Of a stretch of 64,000 bases of DNA, positions 1 to 11,882 are shown piece by piece (position 1 is the first letter of the stretch; every line of letters begins with the position of its first letter). The DNA comes from Micrococcaceae bacterium Sec5.1. Its GTDB lineage: Bacteria; Actinomycetota; Actinomycetes; Actinomycetales; Micrococcaceae. The position numbers and the translations under genes were made by a program. Below the pieces are notes generated by a model. It worked only from the letters and a program-made list of their open reading frames with translations. It did not search any database and had not been told where the DNA came from. The stretch is from NCBI GenBank assembly GCA_039636795.1, contig CP143430.1, positions 3,782,001 to 3,846,000 of the forward strand, written 5' to 3'.

Positions 1-1
1 C

Positions 2-460
2 CTCGGAATTCAGGCCGCTCAGGCTGCGGCAACGCCGGAACCTCAATGGCAGGCCACTTCCAGTGGCGCCACAGGCAGGGCAGCGTGGCATCCGTCCGCT
101 GGCGTACAAGAACCCCTGCCCGCTGTGGTGATGGCCCCTGCGCGAACCACCGAAGAAAGCCACGAGGCAAATCGGTCAGGGCCTGCCTGGCAGCCACAGG
201 CTCCCACAGTTGAACCCGGCCTCCTGTCGCGACAAGGCTCTCGCGAGAGGGCGTTTGAACATCGCGCTGAAGCCAGCGTTGTGGTCAAGCCGGGTGACAC
301 GCTGTGGTCCATTGCCGCAGACAACCTTGGACCCTTCGCAACCGACGTTGATATAGCACTCCATTGGCCGATGTGGTATTCAGCCAACCGAGGGATCATT
401 GGCAACGATCCCGCGACGTTGCGCCCGGGACAAGTCCTGCAGCCCCCAACGCCCGGCTGA
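2..460 (+). CDS. LysM-domain protein (5' end outside window)
   Basis: The frame is open from the first bases of the window, so the true start lies upstream and this is a C-terminal fragment of about 152 residues. The first 90 residues or so are rich in Ala, Pro and Gln and look like a linker. The last 60 residues form a LysM-like fold, with the typical VKPGDTLWSIAADNLG start and a closing LRPGQVLQPP. LysM modules bind peptidoglycan, so a cell-wall or secreted protein is likely, but any signal peptide or catalytic domain would be upstream and cannot be seen. An internal GTG at 125 gives a shorter reading, but the open upstream frame has matching composition and makes that start unlikely. Confidence 0.75.
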   Translation, partial: LGIQAAQAAATPEPQWQATSSGATGRAAWHPSAGVQEPLPAVVMAPARTTEESHEANRSGPAWQPQAPTVEPGLLSRQGSRERAFEHRAEASVVVKPGDTLWSIAADNLGPFATDVDIALHWPMWYSANRGIIGNDPATLRPGQVLQPPTPG

Positions 461-621
461 GGTCCTCGCCGCCCGTAAAGAATCCGAATGTATTGAACGG
501 CACCCACTCAGGGGCACTCGTTCATGACCTAAGAGCAGTCCCATTGTCATCCCAGACGTAGCAACCTGAGCCAAGCGATGCCCGCGCAACGGCTCACAGA
601 GTGAACTCATGAGGATTGACC

Positions 622-1044
622 ATGACTGTTGTAACTGCACGCCGCCACGCAGACCGCCAAAGAACAAAACATCCTGCAACGAACGCCGGAGCCAACCCTT
701 CTACCCTTGACGTAAGGCTGGTGGCACGAAGCATCGCTCAAGCTGCGGTTGAAGTCCTTGCCGGGACACGGTCCGTAGTCCAGCTGTCCAGATCCCTCGA
801 TGAGCAATGCTTTCTCTCGCTCCAGCATCGGGCCGCCCTTACACGCGAACACTCTGCACGCACCCGCGGCTCGCTACAGGTTCACAGAAGCCCGATGGTC
901 CGTTCCGTCCGTGCTTGCGCCATTTCAGACTCCATCTACGAGGTCAGCATCGTTGTTTCTGAGGAGCAGCGCTCCCGCGCTATTGCCATGAGGTTGGAAC
1001 ACTCCGACGGGACGTGGCAGGTCACCGCCCTGGAGATTGGCTAG
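622..1044 (+). CDS. Rv3235-family protein
   Basis: A 140-residue basic protein resembling the small actinobacterial Rv3235 family, which sits beside secA in Mycobacterium as it does here. Function is unknown. The N-terminal 35 residues are basic and unstructured-looking. The rest alternates a helix (around VRLVARSIAQAAVEVLAG) with strands in the second half (YEVSIVVSEEQRSRAIAMRLE), somewhat like a small alpha/beta fold. The ATG at 622 is chosen over the in-frame TTG at 616 because GAGG lies at a good distance upstream. There is no signal peptide or membrane segment. The stop codon falls inside the first unit of a tandem repeat. Confidence 0.75.
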   Translation: MTVVTARRHADRQRTKHPATNAGANPSTLDVRLVARSIAQAAVEVLAGTRSVVQLSRSLDEQCFLSLQHRAALTREHSARTRGSLQVHRSPMVRSVRACAISDSIYEVSIVVSEEQRSRAIAMRLEHSDGTWQVTALEIG

Positions 1045-1120
1045 TCACCCAGATTGGCTAGGCACTGGAGATTGGCTAGTCACCCCAATTGGCTAGGCAC
1101 CCGTGATTGACTAGCCACCC
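1035..1120. repeat. Five-copy short tandem repeat, core ATTGGCTAG
   Basis: Units begin at 1035, 1052, 1070, 1087 and 1105, so the spacing alternates 17 and 18 bp (an effective 35-bp double unit). Each unit reads GATTGGCTAG followed by (T/G/C)CACCC with small changes. The first unit contains the stop codon of the Rv3235-family gene, so the array lies almost wholly in its 3' untranslated region, ahead of the terminator. Confidence 0.9.
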
Positions 1121-1169
1121 CTGAACCAGGCAGGTTGCCTCGACCGGGGAAGGCGGCTCTACGAAAAAA

Positions 1170-1193
1170 GACCCCGGACATGTGTCCGGGGTC
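1170..1193. terminator. Bidirectional terminator between the Rv3235-family gene and secA
   Basis: Perfect 11-bp inverted repeat GACCCCGGACA / TGTCCGGGGTC with a 2-base loop. It has an A-run on the left and TTTT on the right, so it can work for the plus-strand gene and for secA arriving on the minus strand. Confidence 0.85.
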
Positions 1194-1212
1194 CGTTTTC
1201 ATAGGCACTAGA

Positions 1213-3954
<2,742 letters not shown>

Positions 3955-3996
3955 GTGAAATTGCTCCCAGTCTCATGCTGCCGAATTCTGGCTGTT

Positions 3997-5286
3997 TCAG
4001 TCTACGGGAGAGAGTATCGCCACGTTATCCGGTTCCCCTGTGAGCGGACTGCTTTGCCCCCCTGGTTCACAGCGTCCGACAGTGCCCCGGCCCACTGCCT
4101 CGGCGAGCGGTACCGAGAGATCCCCCACGGGCCACACAACAACTTCCTGAAGGCCGAGCCATTGGGCCAGGAGCCACAATTCGGCGGAAAGCTCGACGAC
4201 GGTATCCGGTGGCGCTCCTGGCTCACCAAACGCGGACCGAACCAGGAGTTGGCCTGCGGCCCTGTCAGCCTTCAAATCGACCCGAGCCACGATGCCTTCC
4301 CTGAGCAGGAAGGGCAAAACATAGTAGCCAAAACGGCGCTTGGCAGCGGGCGTGTAGATCTCAATCCGATAGTGGAATCCGAACAACTCTTCCAGGCGCC
4401 GCCGCTCGAAGACCAGCGAGTCAAAAGGGCTCAGCAGCGCCCGGCCTTCGGCCCTGCGTGGCAATCTGGCCTCGACGTGCCGGTAGGTTTCCCGGTCCCA
4501 ACCGCGAACGGAAACGCGCTCCAACCGGCCTGCCTGGAGAAGGCGCTGCACCGACGCCTCCCCAGCCTTCAGCGGGGTCCGAAAATAGTCGGCAAAACAG
4601 CGGACCGTTCCGATGCCGTGTGCCATTGCGGCTGCATCCATGAGCCGGTCAAGGGCGGCATCTGCATCCATCCCGCCGTGCACCGAACCCGGCAGAACCC
4701 TGGAAGTAAGCGTGTAGAGGCGTTCGAATTGGGGTGTGCGCGAAGCTGCCGAAACGCGGCCTTCTTCAAACAGATGCTCCAGAACGCGCTTTACGGTGTT
4801 CCAGTTCCAGCCCCAATTTCCGCTTTCAGCATCCCCTGTGTGCCCAAGTTGTGCAGTCAAGGCAGACGCCGTCATCGGCGGTCCAGCCTCCAGGGCCGCG
4901 AGGATTCGTTCCTCCATGGCAATCCGCACGGTGGGCTCCAAGTGATGAGCACCCACCCACGCCCGCTTTTGCCAGAGAAGGAGATCCTGAAAATGCTCCG
5001 GTCGGATATAGCTGGCTTCGTGTGCCCAGTACTCCATCATTTTGCGAGGGTTTCTACCTGCCATGGAGTGAAGGATTGCCGGATCGTAGTTTCCCAAACG
5101 GGAAAAGAATGGCAGATAGTGGCTCCGGGCCAACACATTCACGGAGTCGATCTGGACAAGCTGGATCTGGGCAAAGGTCCGGCCCACCGCCCGTGAGGTC
5201 ACGGGGCCGGCGGGCCGGACTTTCGCCAATCCTTGGGCTGCCAATGCGATCCGCCGTGCCTGTGAGAGGCTCAGCGAAGCGGTCAT
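3997..5286 (-). CDS. YcaQ-family winged-helix protein (putative DNA crosslink glycosylase)
   Basis: A 429-residue protein of the HTH_42 / YcaQ (AlkX, AlkZ) family, whose studied members unhook interstrand DNA crosslinks by glycosylase action. The N-terminal winged-helix region carries the family signature QIQLVQIDSVNVLARSHYLP near residue 40, including the QxD-type motif of the active site. Conserved MMEYWAHEASYI and later SPFDSLVFERRRLEELFGF blocks also fit. The ATG start is preceded by AAAGGA. It lies 26 bases after hpf on the same strand and probably shares its transcript. The substrate is not predictable from sequence alone, and related actinobacterial paralogues differ in activity. Confidence 0.85.
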   Translation of the reverse strand: MTASLSLSQARRIALAAQGLAKVRPAGPVTSRAVGRTFAQIQLVQIDSVNVLARSHYLPFFSRLGNYDPAILHSMAGRNPRKMMEYWAHEASYIRPEHFQDLLLWQKRAWVGAHHLEPTVRIAMEERILAALEAGPPMTASALTAQLGHTGDAESGNWGWNWNTVKRVLEHLFEEGRVSAASRTPQFERLYTLTSRVLPGSVHGGMDADAALDRLMDAAAMAHGIGTVRCFADYFRTPLKAGEASVQRLLQAGRLERVSVRGWDRETYRHVEARLPRRAEGRALLSPFDSLVFERRRLEELFGFHYRIEIYTPAAKRRFGYYVLPFLLREGIVARVDLKADRAAGQLLVRSAFGEPGAPPDTVVELSAELWLLAQWLGLQEVVVWPVGDLSVPLAEAVGRGTVGRCEPGGQSSPLTGEPDNVAILSPVD

Positions 5287-5312
5287 TGAAGTCCTTTCAC
5301 GGCGATCAAGCC

Positions 5313-6041
5313 TTACTTGGCGGTGGCCGCCTGGTCATCTGAGCGGTACGCGTGGATCTTCTCCTCCACGGCTTCCTCGCCGGGCTCGCAGGTGGAGTCC
5401 AGGGTTATGACACCATAAGTCCAGCCATTGCGCCGGTACACAACCGAGGGCGCATTGGTTTCCTTATCCAGGAACAGGTAGAAGTTGTGTCCCACCAGTT
5501 CCATGTTGTCCACCGCATCATCGAGCGTGAGGGATGCTGCAGGGAAAACCTTCCGACGGATCAAAACGGGTGAATCTCCCGCTGGAATGTCGTTCTCGAT
5601 CTCGTAGGGCGACCGCACATCGGCCTGCGGTGCAGGCTCCGGGTGGCTGTTGGCCTCTACGTAAATTGGCTCGCTGGCACTCGCGGGCTCAAGGGAGGCC
5701 GTTGCTTCCCGAACGGCCTTGGGCGTGTGTCGCCCATGGTGCACCTTCTTCCTGTCCTTTGCGCGACGCAACCGCTCAAGCAGCTTGTTGTACGCAAGAT
5801 CGAAGGCAGCAAATTTGTCAGCGGCTGTGGCCTCGGCACGGATAACGGGGCCTCGGCCCAGAACTGTCACTTCAACGGTGAGCTGTCCCGGCGTTTGCCG
5901 GGGGTTGGTCTCCTTGGAAACCTTGGCGTCGACTCGCTGGACTTTGTCCCCCAACGATTCAATCTTTGAGATTTTCTCGCCGGCATATTCGCGAAAGCGG
6001 TCAGAAACTGTCAGATTTCGTCCGCTGATCATGAACTCCAT
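5313..6041 (-). CDS. hpf: Ribosome hibernation promoting factor, long form
   Basis: Long-type HPF/RaiA, 242 residues. The N-terminal S30AE domain (about residues 1-105) starts MEFMISGRNLTVSDRFREY and would sit in the mRNA/tRNA channel of the 30S subunit. A linker of about 70 residues leads to the C-terminal dimerisation domain (VIRRKVF-like LIRRKVFP through NGWTYGVITL) that joins two 70S particles into 100S. A longer reading from 6074 exists, but the internal ATG at 6041 is chosen because GGAGGG lies just upstream and the family N-terminus begins there. The upstream 140 bases should hold its promoter. Stress control is expected for the family but no clear box was seen. Confidence 0.95.
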   Translation of the reverse strand: MEFMISGRNLTVSDRFREYAGEKISKIESLGDKVQRVDAKVSKETNPRQTPGQLTVEVTVLGRGPVIRAEATAADKFAAFDLAYNKLLERLRRAKDRKKVHHGRHTPKAVREATASLEPASASEPIYVEANSHPEPAPQADVRSPYEIENDIPAGDSPVLIRRKVFPAASLTLDDAVDNMELVGHNFYLFLDKETNAPSVVYRRNGWTYGVITLDSTCEPGEEAVEEKIHAYRSDDQAATAK

Positions 6042-6184
6042 GGTGCCCTCCAAATAACTCAGGTGACACGACAACGACGCTGTAGGGGGCTGGTCTGACG
6101 GACAGTCGAGCCCCTTTCCGAGCCGCTATCGACAGGTACATCTGTTCTTGGTACCCACAACCGACGTTAGTTCATCGGCACGAG

Positions 6185-7227
6185 TTATTCACCCTTTGGC
6201 CACTTATTTTTTGTTTGCGTCTTAACCCCACCACGGGGCTCGTCTCCGGCGGTGTGCGAGGCGTAGGCTGGTGGCCTCGTGGCCGCGAGAACAACGGCGC
6301 CGCAGACTATCCCTCCGGCCGCAGACACTGCCCGTGCAGCCTCCGCAAGCGTGGCTCCAGTGGTGAGAACATCGTCCACAATCAGGCACCTTTGCCCACG
6401 GATCTGTTCCCTGTAGCGGGGCCGAACCCTCATGGAACCCCGGACACGCCTGGCACGCTCACCCCTGCCGAGGCCTTTTTGGCCTGTGGAACCATCTCTC
6501 CCCTCCGCGCCAAGGATGGCCCTGACGCCATTTCCGATCAGGTCTTTGCACGTTGCGGCCAGCCCCCTGTTTTCCAGGAGACTCCCGGTCTTCTCAAGTG
6601 CATCAAAACCCGGGTACCGGGAAACATCCCTCGTCTCTTCATGCAGTGGAGCAGAACGTGTACGGGGCTGAAACCCCGGCTTCGGAAGGCCTTCGCACTG
6701 CTGGGAACAGGAACAACGCAAAAGCCTGGCTGGTTACCAGTGGCCAGCCGAACTGCGTTTCCGAGGCAGGGCGCCAACACCTCAGCCAGTCGCCTCTGGC
6801 CGAAGCTCTTGAAGGACAACAGGGACTGCGAAAGTTCATCCCTGTAGGGCCCCGCGGCCACCACGCCCAGCTTTACGGTGCCATCCACATCAACCAACGC
6901 AGGCGATTCCTGTTCGGCCCTGAAGGGCTTCCTGCAAAGCTGACGCACCCGCTTGGCACAATGCCTGCACAGGACGGTATCTTCCGCACCACAGCAGACG
7001 CATTCAACGGGAACCAGTAGTGCAAGCAACTCCATCAACGCCCCTTGCAGGTTGGCGATCAGGCGCCCAAGCAAGCGCCTGTCTTTTCCGCGTCGCCGGG
7101 GTCCTGAGGAGTCCGGGGCACCAACATCCGGGTCAAGCCGGCGTCGGATACGTTGAGCAGATCCAGGACAATTGACGGCAGATGGAAGGTTGTTCAAGGA
7201 AACGATCATGCTGGTAGCCTTGAGCAC
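6185..7227 (-). pseudogene. comF: ComF-family phosphoribosyltransferase, frameshifted
   Basis: Two overlapping frames together make one ComF-type protein. The first frame (7227 down to 6538) has the Cys-rich N-terminus (CVCCGAEDTVLCRHC) and the VVPVPSSAKAFRSRGFSP block. The second frame (ending at 6185) has QKGLGRGERARRVRG and the phosphoribosyltransferase motif CLIVDDVLTTGAT. The reading must switch near 6605-6608, at a run of four A on the plus strand (TTTT in the coding strand); one extra T restores a continuous reading (VFDALEKTG). This is either a real inactivating indel or an assembly error in a homopolymer. The start is uncertain: ATG at 7209, or at 7035 which has AAGGGG upstream. Family role: DNA uptake in competent bacteria, otherwise unknown. 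Confidence 0.8.
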
Positions 7228-7309
7228 TTTTTGTTCCGGTGACAGCCCTGGAACCTGCTATGTGAACAACCACCGTCTTGTTGCGGCAGCGCCTCCAGGG
7301 CGCTCCGGC

Positions 7310-9028
7310 TCAGCCGGGGAAGGCCGGCTCCGTTGGGCCCTTGAGCTGAAGCTCCCAACCATTTCCGACACGTTGGAAAATTCCCGCTGCGGACTGGCCG
7401 TAGATCTGTTCTGACCCGTTCCCTGCGCTCAGGCTCATGAGGCCGTCCCAGGGTGCCAGTTGCTGCGGCTCTCCCGAGGTAAGGGAAAGCAACTCCGGAA
7501 CCACTGTAGCCGTCGCCGAACTGGCCATGACGGCAACCGTGGATCCGTTGACCCACACTCCCTGGTCAGGCGAGGTGGAGGTGAAAAGAGTGACAGGAGC
7601 CGTAAGATCCTTCGGCGCGCCGTCTGCATTCCGGACGATGCCCGTCACCTGAACCACTGATTTACCGTTCGCCTCGGATATCACCAGGGCCCGGGTGCCT
7701 TCGCGCGAGATCCGAAAATCCTTGACGACCCGTCCGGACAGCCACGTGGGAGAGATGGTCGCCGTGGGTATGGCCATTCCGGGGGCAACGCCCGTGGGTT
7801 TGAAAGCCACAACCTCAGTATTCCCGCTGGCGCCTGGTCCCGCCGTCCAAACCCAATCATGAGGACTGAACGATGGCCCGGTCAACGTGCTTCGGGTGGT
7901 CAACTGGCGGGCCGGTTGACCCGGCTCGATGGAGTACAAGGTGGTTTTGTCGCCGTTGAGGAAGGCAACGGTTTGGGATACAGGCGATTCGGCGGGTGAA
8001 TGGGGCCCAAGGCCTGCAACCGACTGGATGTCGGGCAATGGTGAAACACGATTGTTCTCGTAGCGGACCAAGTCGCCGTTATTGACCGCAATCTGGCGGG
8101 CAGGCACATTCTTGTCCACAACCGGCGGTAGAACTGTCCCGTTGTCCTCGACTCGGACCAGGTCCTGGTCGGCGCGAAGCTGGACATTAATGACGTCCGG
8201 TTGCCCCCTGAACGTTAGTGCCAGCTGGTTCTGCATGCGTTGGCGGTCTTCTGCCGATGCGTCGAACAGTTCCTTGGCTGACAAATCCACCTGGGCTGCT
8301 CCGGAAACTACCGGGACAGATTCCCGGGCCAACTTCATTCCAGAGGGAAAGGCGCTCACCACTGCCCCACGCAAGTAGGGCGCAGGCCCAGCAAGAAGGG
8401 CGCTGGTCATGGATTTAACAGTCTTCTTCTTGATGAACCATCGGTAGTCCGGCACCGCATACGTGAACGTCGGGTCATAGAAGTAGATGGGGAAGGCGCC
8501 GTAAATGACTTTGAACGTCTCTTCCGGAATCGCAGTACCATCCGGAACTTTGGAGATCCGCCACTCCCCTTCCACTTTCTCCAGCGAGACGGGGATGGTC
8601 TCCTTGGTCCCAGGTGGGAACTGCGTGGCTATTCCGTCCGCATCCACCGTGTAGGCAAGATCGACCTCGTAAAGGTATTCATTCTCCACGGCCGTCTTGA
8701 CCACGTGCGCCCCGCGGAACACGACGGCCCGCTTATCCGGTTTCCACGTAACGGCCTGGGCCTGGGTCAGATATTGCCGTGCTACGGGATAGTCGTCCTC
8801 ATAGCCGCTGCCGGCCATATAGAAATCCTCAATGACGGCTTCAGGTGTGGAGCCCGCGCGCGGTGCTGCGGGGAAGAATACAGGGGCGTTGGGGTTTCCT
8901 GCTCCCTCATCCTGGCTTTTTCCCACTGGGCCGGAGCGGGGAATCTGGGCGCATGAAGCCAGCAAAACCATGAGCGCCGCCAGCATGGCAACGACAGCCC
9001 GTCTGCGTGCGGTGCCAAGGACCCTCAT
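7310..9028 (-). CDS. lpqB: Lipoprotein LpqB
   Basis: Secreted lipoprotein of 572 residues with a signal peptide ending in the lipobox LLASC (Cys26), followed by a GerMN-type domain around residues 200-310 and a C-terminal beta-propeller-like region. In actinobacteria LpqB works with the MtrAB two-component system and is thought to modulate the sensor kinase MtrB at the membrane. The start overlaps the mtrB stop by 4 bases (ATGA type), the classical mtrA-mtrB-lpqB arrangement, so translation is probably coupled. The comF remnant follows after about 80 bases. Confidence 0.95.
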   Translation of the reverse strand: MRVLGTARRRAVVAMLAALMVLLASCAQIPRSGPVGKSQDEGAGNPNAPVFFPAAPRAGSTPEAVIEDFYMAGSGYEDDYPVARQYLTQAQAVTWKPDKRAVVFRGAHVVKTAVENEYLYEVDLAYTVDADGIATQFPPGTKETIPVSLEKVEGEWRISKVPDGTAIPEETFKVIYGAFPIYFYDPTFTYAVPDYRWFIKKKTVKSMTSALLAGPAPYLRGAVVSAFPSGMKLARESVPVVSGAAQVDLSAKELFDASAEDRQRMQNQLALTFRGQPDVINVQLRADQDLVRVEDNGTVLPPVVDKNVPARQIAVNNGDLVRYENNRVSPLPDIQSVAGLGPHSPAESPVSQTVAFLNGDKTTLYSIEPGQPARQLTTRSTLTGPSFSPHDWVWTAGPGASGNTEVVAFKPTGVAPGMAIPTATISPTWLSGRVVKDFRISREGTRALVISEANGKSVVQVTGIVRNADGAPKDLTAPVTLFTSTSPDQGVWVNGSTVAVMASSATATVVPELLSLTSGEPQQLAPWDGLMSLSAGNGSEQIYGQSAAGIFQRVGNGWELQLKGPTEPAFPG

Positions 9029-11001
9029 GATGCATCGCCCTTTCCCTTGTCACCCAAAGGAGGCGTTCCGACGTCGGACTTGCCCTCTGTAGCGCCAAAA
9101 CCCGTACCCAGGACAAGCATCTGGCGTTCGCTGCCGGCTCCGGGCAATTCGATGTCCGCAGGTTCCAGCTGAAGTGGCGACTTGAGGATGGTTCCGCCCT
9201 GCTTGAGCGGCAAGGTCAACCTGAAGTTTGAGCCCGCCCCTTTGCGGCCCCATGCCTGAAGCCAGCCGTTGTGCAGCTTGGTGTCCTCAGCGGCGATGGA
9301 CAAGCCCAGTCCGCTGCCACCAGTGGTACGGGCGCGTGCCGGGTCAGCCCGCCAGAATCGGTCGAAAACCCTGGCAGCTTCCGCTTGGCTCATTCCAATA
9401 CCGTGGTCACGCACGGCCACGGCCACGGCGTCATGGTTTGCTGCGACGGATATGTGGATCGGCTTTCCTTCGCCGTGCTCAAGGGCGTTGAGAAGCAGGT
9501 TCCTCAGGATCCGGTCAATCCTGCGCGAGTCCATTTCGACAATGATGCTCTTCTGACGGGCGTTCAGGCGGACTTCAGAGCCGTATTCGGCGGCTACGGG
9601 TGCTGCACCCTCCATGACGTGCGAAATCACCTGGAAGATGTCCTGGGGTTCGGCGTCCAAGACGGCGGCCCCCGCATCGAAGCGCGAAATCTCCAGCAAA
9701 TCCGACAACAAGGACTGGAACCGCTCCACCTGGTGATAGAGGAGTTCGGCCGAGCGTTTGTTCATAGGATCAAAGTCTTCACGGGCGTCGTAAAGGACCT
9801 CGGCAGCCATGCGAACGGTGGTCAAGGGGGTGCGAAGTTCGTGGGAAACATCCGAGACGAATCTTTGCTGCATTTGGGACAACGTGGCCAACTGAGTGAT
9901 CTGCTCCTGCAGGCTGGCGGCCATATGGTTGAACGACGCACCAAGCCTGGCTACCTCATCCTCGCCTTTAACCACCATGCGCTCTTGGAGTTGGCCTGCC
10001 GCAAGCTTTTCCGACACCACGGCAGCGTGGCTCACAGGGCTGACGACATTGCGGGTGACGTACCAGGCGATGGCACCGATCATGAGCACCAGCGCCGCAC
10101 CACCTGCCCACAGCACGTTCTGGATTTCGTCCAGGGTCTTCTGGGCAGTGTTCAGGTCATAGATCAAATACAGCTCATAGGCAGTGCCGTTAAAGGTCAC
10201 TTTGTTTCCTACAGCAATACCCGGGCGGTCCTCGTTTCCGACCGGGAACTGCATGGAGGCCCAGAATTGTTGCTTCCCGCCTTCCTGGACAGCCTTTCGC
10301 AATTCCGGCGGGATGACGCGGACAGTGAGCTGGTCCGAGGCGCGCGACTCAACCCAGCGGTTACGGGGTTTGGTCTGTTCCGGCACTGCTTCAAAGACGT
10401 AGCGCCGCTGGATCACAGAGCCCCGGCCCTCTACGGCGGTTAACGTGTCATAAACCAACGTGATGACGCTTGATTGATCAGTAACCTGTGCGCCGTCGAA
10501 GGTGTCCTGAACCTGTTTGACGTTGTAGCGGGATTCCGACTCCGCCTGGGCCAGCCTTTCCTGGAACAGGTTATTCGCGATCTGGTTGGAAAGGTAAGCT
10601 CCGACGATCGCAAAAGACGTCACGGCAAGCAGGAGAGTCGTCAGCACGGTCCTGAACTCCAAAGACCGGCGCCACCGCCTCAGCAAAGAACGCCAGAGGA
10701 AGCGAAGACCCGGCCGTATCTGCCGGACACCGATCGAGACGAGTCGGGAAACCCTCAGAACCAGAATCAGGCCACGTCGCGTCCATATCCTGGCGCGCCA
10801 CATCAGCCAGGGAAGATTCCTTCTTACTGGATCGCTGGGAGCGGAGGGTGAATTCCCGGACGCCGAAGTCTCTGCGGTCTGCTCCTGGGCTGCGGTCTGC
10901 TCCTGGGCCCGCTGCTCCGGACTGCCGGCCCTCTGGTCCTTGTCCGTGGTGCCGGTCTTGCCGGTGGGAGACTCAGGAACCTGCTTTATACCCGACACCA
11001 C
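9025..11001 (-). CDS. mtrB: Sensor histidine kinase MtrB
   Basis: Membrane sensor kinase of 658 residues. A Gly/Gln/Ser-rich cytoplasmic N-terminus of about 110 residues is followed by TM1 (117-138), an extracellular sensor region, TM2 (297-315), a HAMP domain, a HisKA domain with the phosphoacceptor His387 in [13 protein letters not shown], and a HATPase domain with DHGIGM and [13 protein letters not shown]. In Mycobacterium and Corynebacterium MtrB phosphorylates MtrA and responds to cell-division and osmotic or wall signals. The GTG start at 11001 lies 29 bases inside mtrA (a second GTG follows at 10998), so the two are translationally linked. Confidence 0.96.
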   Translation of the reverse strand: MVSGIKQVPESPTGKTGTTDKDQRAGSPEQRAQEQTAAQEQTAETSASGNSPSAPSDPVRRNLPWLMWRARIWTRRGLILVLRVSRLVSIGVRQIRPGLRFLWRSLLRRWRRSLEFRTVLTTLLLAVTSFAIVGAYLSNQIANNLFQERLAQAESESRYNVKQVQDTFDGAQVTDQSSVITLVYDTLTAVEGRGSVIQRRYVFEAVPEQTKPRNRWVESRASDQLTVRVIPPELRKAVQEGGKQQFWASMQFPVGNEDRPGIAVGNKVTFNGTAYELYLIYDLNTAQKTLDEIQNVLWAGGAALVLMIGAIAWYVTRNVVSPVSHAAVVSEKLAAGQLQERMVVKGEDEVARLGASFNHMAASLQEQITQLATLSQMQQRFVSDVSHELRTPLTTVRMAAEVLYDAREDFDPMNKRSAELLYHQVERFQSLLSDLLEISRFDAGAAVLDAEPQDIFQVISHVMEGAAPVAAEYGSEVRLNARQKSIIVEMDSRRIDRILRNLLLNALEHGEGKPIHISVAANHDAVAVAVRDHGIGMSQAEAARVFDRFWRADPARARTTGGSGLGLSIAAEDTKLHNGWLQAWGRKGAGSNFRLTLPLKQGGTILKSPLQLEPADIELPGAGSERQMLVLGTGFGATEGKSDVGTPPLGDKGKGDAS

Positions 11002-11647
11002 GCACCGTCAATACAACTTCGGGCGCTTCCGGATCCCGTTCAATCTTGGAGCGCAAACGCTGAACGTGGACATTGACCAACCGGGTGTCCGCGGCATGGC
11101 GGTATCCCCATACCTGTTCAAGCAAAAGTTCGCGCGTGAAGACCTGCCACGGCTTGCGGGCCAGTGCTACCAGGAGGTCGAACTCCAACGGTGTAAGCGA
11201 GATTCGCTCTCCACCGCGGGTGACCAGGTGCCCGGCGACGTCGATGGTTACATCAGCAATCCGCAAGGTTTCAGGCGCCTTTTGTTCGCCCGGCCGAAGG
11301 CGTGCACGGACTCGCGCCACGAGTTCAGCGGGTTTAAAAGGCTTGGGCACGTAGTCGTCAGCACCGGATTCAAGCCCGCGGACAACATCCGAGGTGTCCG
11401 ATTTTGCGGTGAGCATGACGATGGGAACGTCCGATTCTCCACGAATCTGCCGACAAACTTCGATGCCATCCGAACCCGGAAGCATGAGATCCAAGAGGAC
11501 CAAATCGGGCTTGGACGAACGGAACACTTCAAGAGCCTGGCCGCCGTCTGCGCAGAATACCGGCTCGAAGCCATCATTGCGCAGGACAATACCAATCATC
11601 TCTGCGAGCGCTTCGTCGTCGTCAACTACCAGAATGCGTGCCTTCAT
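10973..11647 (-). CDS. mtrA: Response regulator MtrA
   Basis: OmpR-family response regulator of 224 residues. The receiver domain has the acidic pair in ILVVDDDE, phosphoacceptor Asp53 in VLLDLMLPGSDG and Lys near KPFKPAEL. The C-terminal winged helix carries LTPLEFDLLVALARKPWQVF and the recognition helix region VNVHVQRLRSKIE. The frame is open upstream to 11725, but the ATG at 11647 starts the conserved MKARILVVDDD and has AAGGGA upstream, so it is preferred. MtrA controls wall metabolism and division genes in actinobacteria. The 235-base gap to the divergent membrane gene at 11883 must hold both promoters. Confidence 0.97.
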   Translation of the reverse strand: MKARILVVDDDEALAEMIGIVLRNDGFEPVFCADGGQALEVFRSSKPDLVLLDLMLPGSDGIEVCRQIRGESDVPIVMLTAKSDTSDVVRGLESGADDYVPKPFKPAELVARVRARLRPGEQKAPETLRIADVTIDVAGHLVTRGGERISLTPLEFDLLVALARKPWQVFTRELLLEQVWGYRHAADTRLVNVHVQRLRSKIERDPEAPEVVLTVRGVGYKAGS

Positions 11648-11882
11648 AGTTATATATTCCCTTATCGCCCAGCCTTTGTCCTGTTGGGCGGCCGCACGGC
11701 ATGGCGTCCCCCAAGGCACTTCCACCGTACTGCACGTCCGCGCTTGGCTCGACGTAGTTCCGCTGGCCAGGGCAGTGAGGGCTTCAAGCTATGAGGGAGG
11801 ACACCGGGACTATAGGCTTGGGGCGAAGGTCCAATGTGGGGGACGTCGCATGTCGGCGGCCGGGTCTCTTGGGGAGGAAATC

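Noticed and set aside
5313-6074. Longer HPF reading from 6074
   Set aside because: The internal ATG at 6041 has a strong GGAGGG site and matches the family start.
9271-10443. 390-residue plus-strand frame opposite mtrB
   Set aside because: Antisense to a kinase with all expected domains; no family motif and no ribosome site.
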